Shown one piece after another: positions 61,364-64,000 of a DNA stretch of 64,000 bases. How positions within the stretch are numbered: position 1 is the stretch's first letter; each line of letters opens with the position of its first letter. The DNA lies in NCBI RefSeq assembly GCF_024213195.1, contig NZ_JANAVF010000007.1:168044-232043 (forward strand), read 5' to 3'. Source of the DNA: Streptomyces sp. TBY4 (GTDB lineage Bacteria; Actinomycetota; Actinomycetes; Streptomycetales; Streptomycetaceae). Made by a program: the position numbers and the translations under genes. Below the pieces are notes generated by a model. It did not search any database. It was not told the DNA's origin and saw only the letters and a program-made list of their open reading frames with translations.

Positions 61364-61785
61364 TTACATGCGTGGCAGGTCTCCGCGCAGGGCCGCGATG
61401 CCCCATTCCACATCCGGGGCGCTCATCTGCTGTTCCAGGGTCGCGCGTTCCAGCAGCGCCGCCATGTCGAGGATCTGTGCGTTGATGCGGCGGAGTTCGG
61501 CGAGGTTGCCGTCCAGTTCCGCCAGGCCGCTGCGGCGCGAGCCGGTCAGGTTCGGCAGAGCCGCCCAGCGCGCCGACTGAGCTCGAACAGCGCCAGGTCC
61601 TCCTGCTGCTCGGTGTAGACGCGCTTGATCCGAGCGACGTCGGAGTCCGTCAGCACTCCCGGACGGCTCAGCCCCTCCTTCACCGTCTCCGCGTTCTCCC
61701 GCGCCTCCCGTTTCCACGCCGACGTATGGCGGAGGAAGAACGAGACCTTGGAGATCGGGTGGTCGATCGGCGTCGGCTGCGTCAT
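61364..61785 (-). pseudogene. Frameshifted recombinase-associated small protein
   Basis: From ATG 61785, PISKVSFFLRHTSAWKREAR and VYTEQQEDLALFELS run in one frame; a shift at about 61,575 continues with NLTGSRRSGLAELDGNLAEL and LLERATLEQQMSAPDVEWGI. It resembles a small gene often located after transposon-type tyrosine recombinases. Frame loss and the neighbouring integrase fragment make it debris. Confidence 0.65.
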
Positions 61786-61863
61786 CCCCCGAAAATAGCG
61801 CTCTGCCTGCGCCAATGGGGCAAGAACCCTCATAAGGACGGCGGTCCCGCCGAACCGGCGGCG

Positions 61864-62600
61864 TCAGTCTGCCGGGACGTCGCCAGCGAGGGGCCTCGGC
61901 GGCGGTCCCGCGTTGCGGAGGCTGTGTTCGACGAGGCCGGGCTGGTCGATGGTGCCGGAGTAGCGCAGGGCCGCGCCGACGGACAGGTCGAACAGGTCGC
62001 AGATGCGGCGGGGGTCGCCGCCGGTGGCCTCGGCCTCGTGGAGGAGGCGGTCCTCGCGGAGCCGGCTGGTGGGCATGCCGAGCACGTCGTTGATCCAGAC
62101 GTGGCTGACCGGCTCCACGCCGCAGCCCGTGGTCTGGGAGACGAATAGGTGGGAGTTCGCGGTGCGGGGCCACCGGTGGTTGCGGTAGTCCGGGTAGGCC
62201 GCCAGGCGGGTGCGTACGGGGTCGGCGAGCAGGACCGTCCGGTTCGGCAGGAACAGCGGGCCGTCGCGCAGATCGGTGGTCTTCAGGCTGCGCAGTTGCC
62301 CGGAAGTGAGCGCGTGGAAGATGGCCAATGCCGCCAGGGCCGCCCGCGGTACTTCCTGGGCGTGGAGGATTTTACGGAGGTCGTCGACCTCGACCGGCAG
62401 AGGGATGGTGGAGGTCGGCATGCCGCAGAAGATCCGTGCGGTGGGGTCGGTGAAGATGATCCGCCGGTTCTTCAAGGGCCGCAGGATGTGCCGCAGGCCC
62501 TGGAGCATGACGGCGACGGGGTGTTGCTGCTTGCTGCGTCGGCGACCTGTTCGGCGACGTGTTGTCCGGCCTTCGCCAGGCGGGGCCGGTACGGTCCTCT
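61864..62600 (-). pseudogene. Tyrosine recombinase C-terminal fragment
   Basis: The minus strand encodes VMLQGLRHILRPLKNRRIIF, LAALAIFHALTSGQLRSLKT, HLFVSQTTGCGVEPVSHVWI and a C-terminal SVGAALRYSGTIDQPGLVEH. This matches the final part of transposon-associated site-specific recombinases. The N-terminus is missing, and a short fragment in another frame (AGQHVAEQVADAAS) precedes it. It is a decayed mobile element. Confidence 0.72.
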
Positions 62601-62712
62601 TCGTCGGCGAAAAGTTACGTCTCGGCGCCATTCGTCCCATCCCGGCAGAGAGCCAGAGCGTGACACCCCGGCCCCAGGAGAACCGCGTGCGTCCGCGAGG
62701 GAAGAGGTCACC

Positions 62713-64000
62713 GTGCACTACGGCAGTGGGAATTACGAGGCATTCGCACGTCCGCGCAAGCCTGAGGGGGTGGAGCGGAAAACGGCATGGTTCGTGGGCT
62801 CCGGAATCGCTTCCCTTGCCGGCGCTGCCTTCCTCATCCGTGACGGACGTATGAGCGGTGACCGGATCACCGTCCTGGAACAGCAGAAACTTCCGGGGGG
62901 CGCGCTGGACGGCATCAAGGAGCCGGAGAAGGGCTTCGTCATCCGCGGGGGCCGCGAGATGGAAGACCACATGGAGTGTCTGTGGGACCTGTTCCGGTCG
63001 ATCCCCTCGATCGAGATCGAGGGCGCCTCGGTCCTCGATGAGTTCTACTGGCTGAACAAGGACGACCCCAACTTCTCCCTGCAGCGGGTCACCGAGAACC
63101 AGGGCCAGGACGCTCACACCGACGGGCTGTTCGCCCTCAGCGACCGCGCGCAGAAGGACATCTTGAAGATCTTCCTCGCCACTCGCGGGGAGATGGAGGG
63201 CAAACGCATCAACGAGGTCTTCGGCCGAGACTTCCTGGACAGCCACTTCTGGCTGTACTGGCGCACGATGTTCGCCTTCGAAGAGTGGCACAGCGCCCTG
63301 GAGATGAAGCTGTACCTGCACCGCTTCATCCACCACGTGGGCGGTCTTCCCGACCTGTCCACGCTGAAGTTCACCAAGTACAACCAGTACGAGTCGCTCG
63401 TGCTCCCGCTGACCCGGTGGCTGGTCGGCCAGGGAGTGACCTTCCAACTCGACACCGAGGTCACCGATATCAGCTTCGACATCACCTCGGATCGCAAGCA
63501 GGCGACCCGCATCCACTGGATCTCCGCCGGAGAGGCGGGCGGAACCGACCTCGGAGCGGACGACCTGCTGTTCACGACGATCGGTTCCCTCACCGAGAAC
63601 TCGGACGACGGTGACCATCACACCGCGGCCCGCCTGGATGAGGGCCCGGCCCCGGCATGGGACCTCTGGCGGAGGATCGCGGGCCACGATGAGTCCTTCG
63701 GCCGGCCCGAGGTGTTCTGCGGCAACATCCCCGAGAGCAAATGGGAGTCGGCTACCGTCACCACACTCGACTCGCGGATCCCGAGACTGATTCAGAGGAT
63801 CGCCAAACGCGACCCGTTCAGCGGAAAGGTCGTTACCGGCGGCATCGTCACGGCACGGGATTCCAGCTGGCTTATGAGCTGGACTGTCAACCGGCAGCCC
63901 CACTTCAAACAGCAGCCGGCCGACCAGATCGTCGTGTGGCTTTATGGGCTGTTCACCGACCGGCCCGGCGACTACGTGAAAAAGCCGATGCAGGACTGCA
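62713..64000 (+). CDS. ohyA: Oleate hydratase (5' part, cut by window end)
   Basis: From GTG 62713 the frame stays open to the window end (429 codons): VHYGSGNYEAFARPRKPEGV, AWFVGSGIASLAGAAFLIRD (FAD Rossmann), LEQQKLPGGALDGI, and FGRDFLDSHFWLYWRTMFAF. Oleate hydratases (about 550-650 residues) add water to unsaturated fatty acids and depend on FAD for structure. GAAGAGG lies just before the start. The C-terminal third is outside the window. Confidence 0.93.
   Translation, partial: MHYGSGNYEAFARPRKPEGVERKTAWFVGSGIASLAGAAFLIRDGRMSGDRITVLEQQKLPGGALDGIKEPEKGFVIRGGREMEDHMECLWDLFRSIPSIEIEGASVLDEFYWLNKDDPNFSLQRVTENQGQDAHTDGLFALSDRAQKDILKIFLATRGEMEGKRINEVFGRDFLDSHFWLYWRTMFAFEEWHSALEMKLYLHRFIHHVGGLPDLSTLKFTKYNQYESLVLPLTRWLVGQGVTFQLDTEVTDISFDITSDRKQATRIHWISAGEAGGTDLGADDLLFTTIGSLTENSDDGDHHTAARLDEGPAPAWDLWRRIAGHDESFGRPEVFCGNIPESKWESATVTTLDSRIPRLIQRIAKRDPFSGKVVTGGIVTARDSSWLMSWTVNRQPHFKQQPADQIVVWLYGLFTDRPGDYVKKPMQDC

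Noticed and set aside
61864..63903. Long minus-strand frame (679 codons) spanning the integrase fragment and oleate hydratase
   Set aside because: Beyond about 62,600 it is antisense to the oleate hydratase gene; only the C-terminal part resembles a recombinase.

Overview
The window is high-GC actinobacterial DNA, and the gene content points to Streptomyces. The evidence is strong third-position GC bias, GTG and TTG starts, leaderless TANNNT promoters 6-7 nt before start codons, a conservon (cvnABCD), HAIR-controlled lon, divergent Ku and split LigD genes, and rare TTA codons in a few genes. Everything was read by eye; no database search was run, so family names rest on recognised motifs and architecture.

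Region 1, 1-31,870, looks like conserved chromosomal backbone. In order it holds: a sulfurtransferase, an adhesin-like lipoprotein, lon with an HspR-type operator, a MarR regulator and a PP2C-like phosphatase; a conservon with a styrene-monooxygenase-like flavoprotein downstream; a secreted NlpC/P60 hydrolase and a lipoprotein; a coupled pair of small proteins (DUF6325-like and SHOCT); a SEDS/class B PBP cell-wall synthase pair; two divergent diiron oxidase-like genes with a TetR regulator; a lipoprotein coupled to an orphan histidine kinase; a NERD protein; a block of 54-bp tandem repeats; Ku facing LigD-type polymerase and ligase genes (non-homologous end joining); and an XdhC-type protein. 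A small frameshifted gene and a strong hairpin close the block.

At 31,872-31,920 lies only the 3' half of tRNA-Arg(CCG), on the minus strand. With a tyrosine recombinase gene at 33.2 kb, this marks one end of an integrated element or island that runs to the right. No intact tRNA copy is visible, so the island probably reaches past 64 kb.

Region 2, 31.9-64 kb, is accessory and partly decayed. It holds an amidinotransferase and a methyltransferase; a secreted DNRLRE/vanadium-haloperoxidase fusion with a TTA codon and a secreted companion; a DM13 membrane protein; a glycosyltransferase operon near a nucleotide-sugar epimerase; DoxX; a TetR/acyl-CoA dehydrogenase/amidohydrolase operon; divergent NmrA/HxlR genes; a decayed MarR, nitroreductase, GTP cyclohydrolase II and monooxygenase run; a lipase pseudogene; a second, inverted and truncated copy of the TetR/acyl-CoA dehydrogenase module; a TetR/phytanoyl-CoA-dioxygenase-like pair; recombinase debris; and the 5' part of an oleate hydratase gene that leaves the window.

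The most unusual structure is the inverted pair of TetR/acyl-CoA dehydrogenase modules at 49.4-51.7 kb and 58.2-59.2 kb. They share one operator sequence, but the second copy has lost its recognition helix and most of its enzyme. The DNRLRE-haloperoxidase fusion is the most unusual protein architecture.
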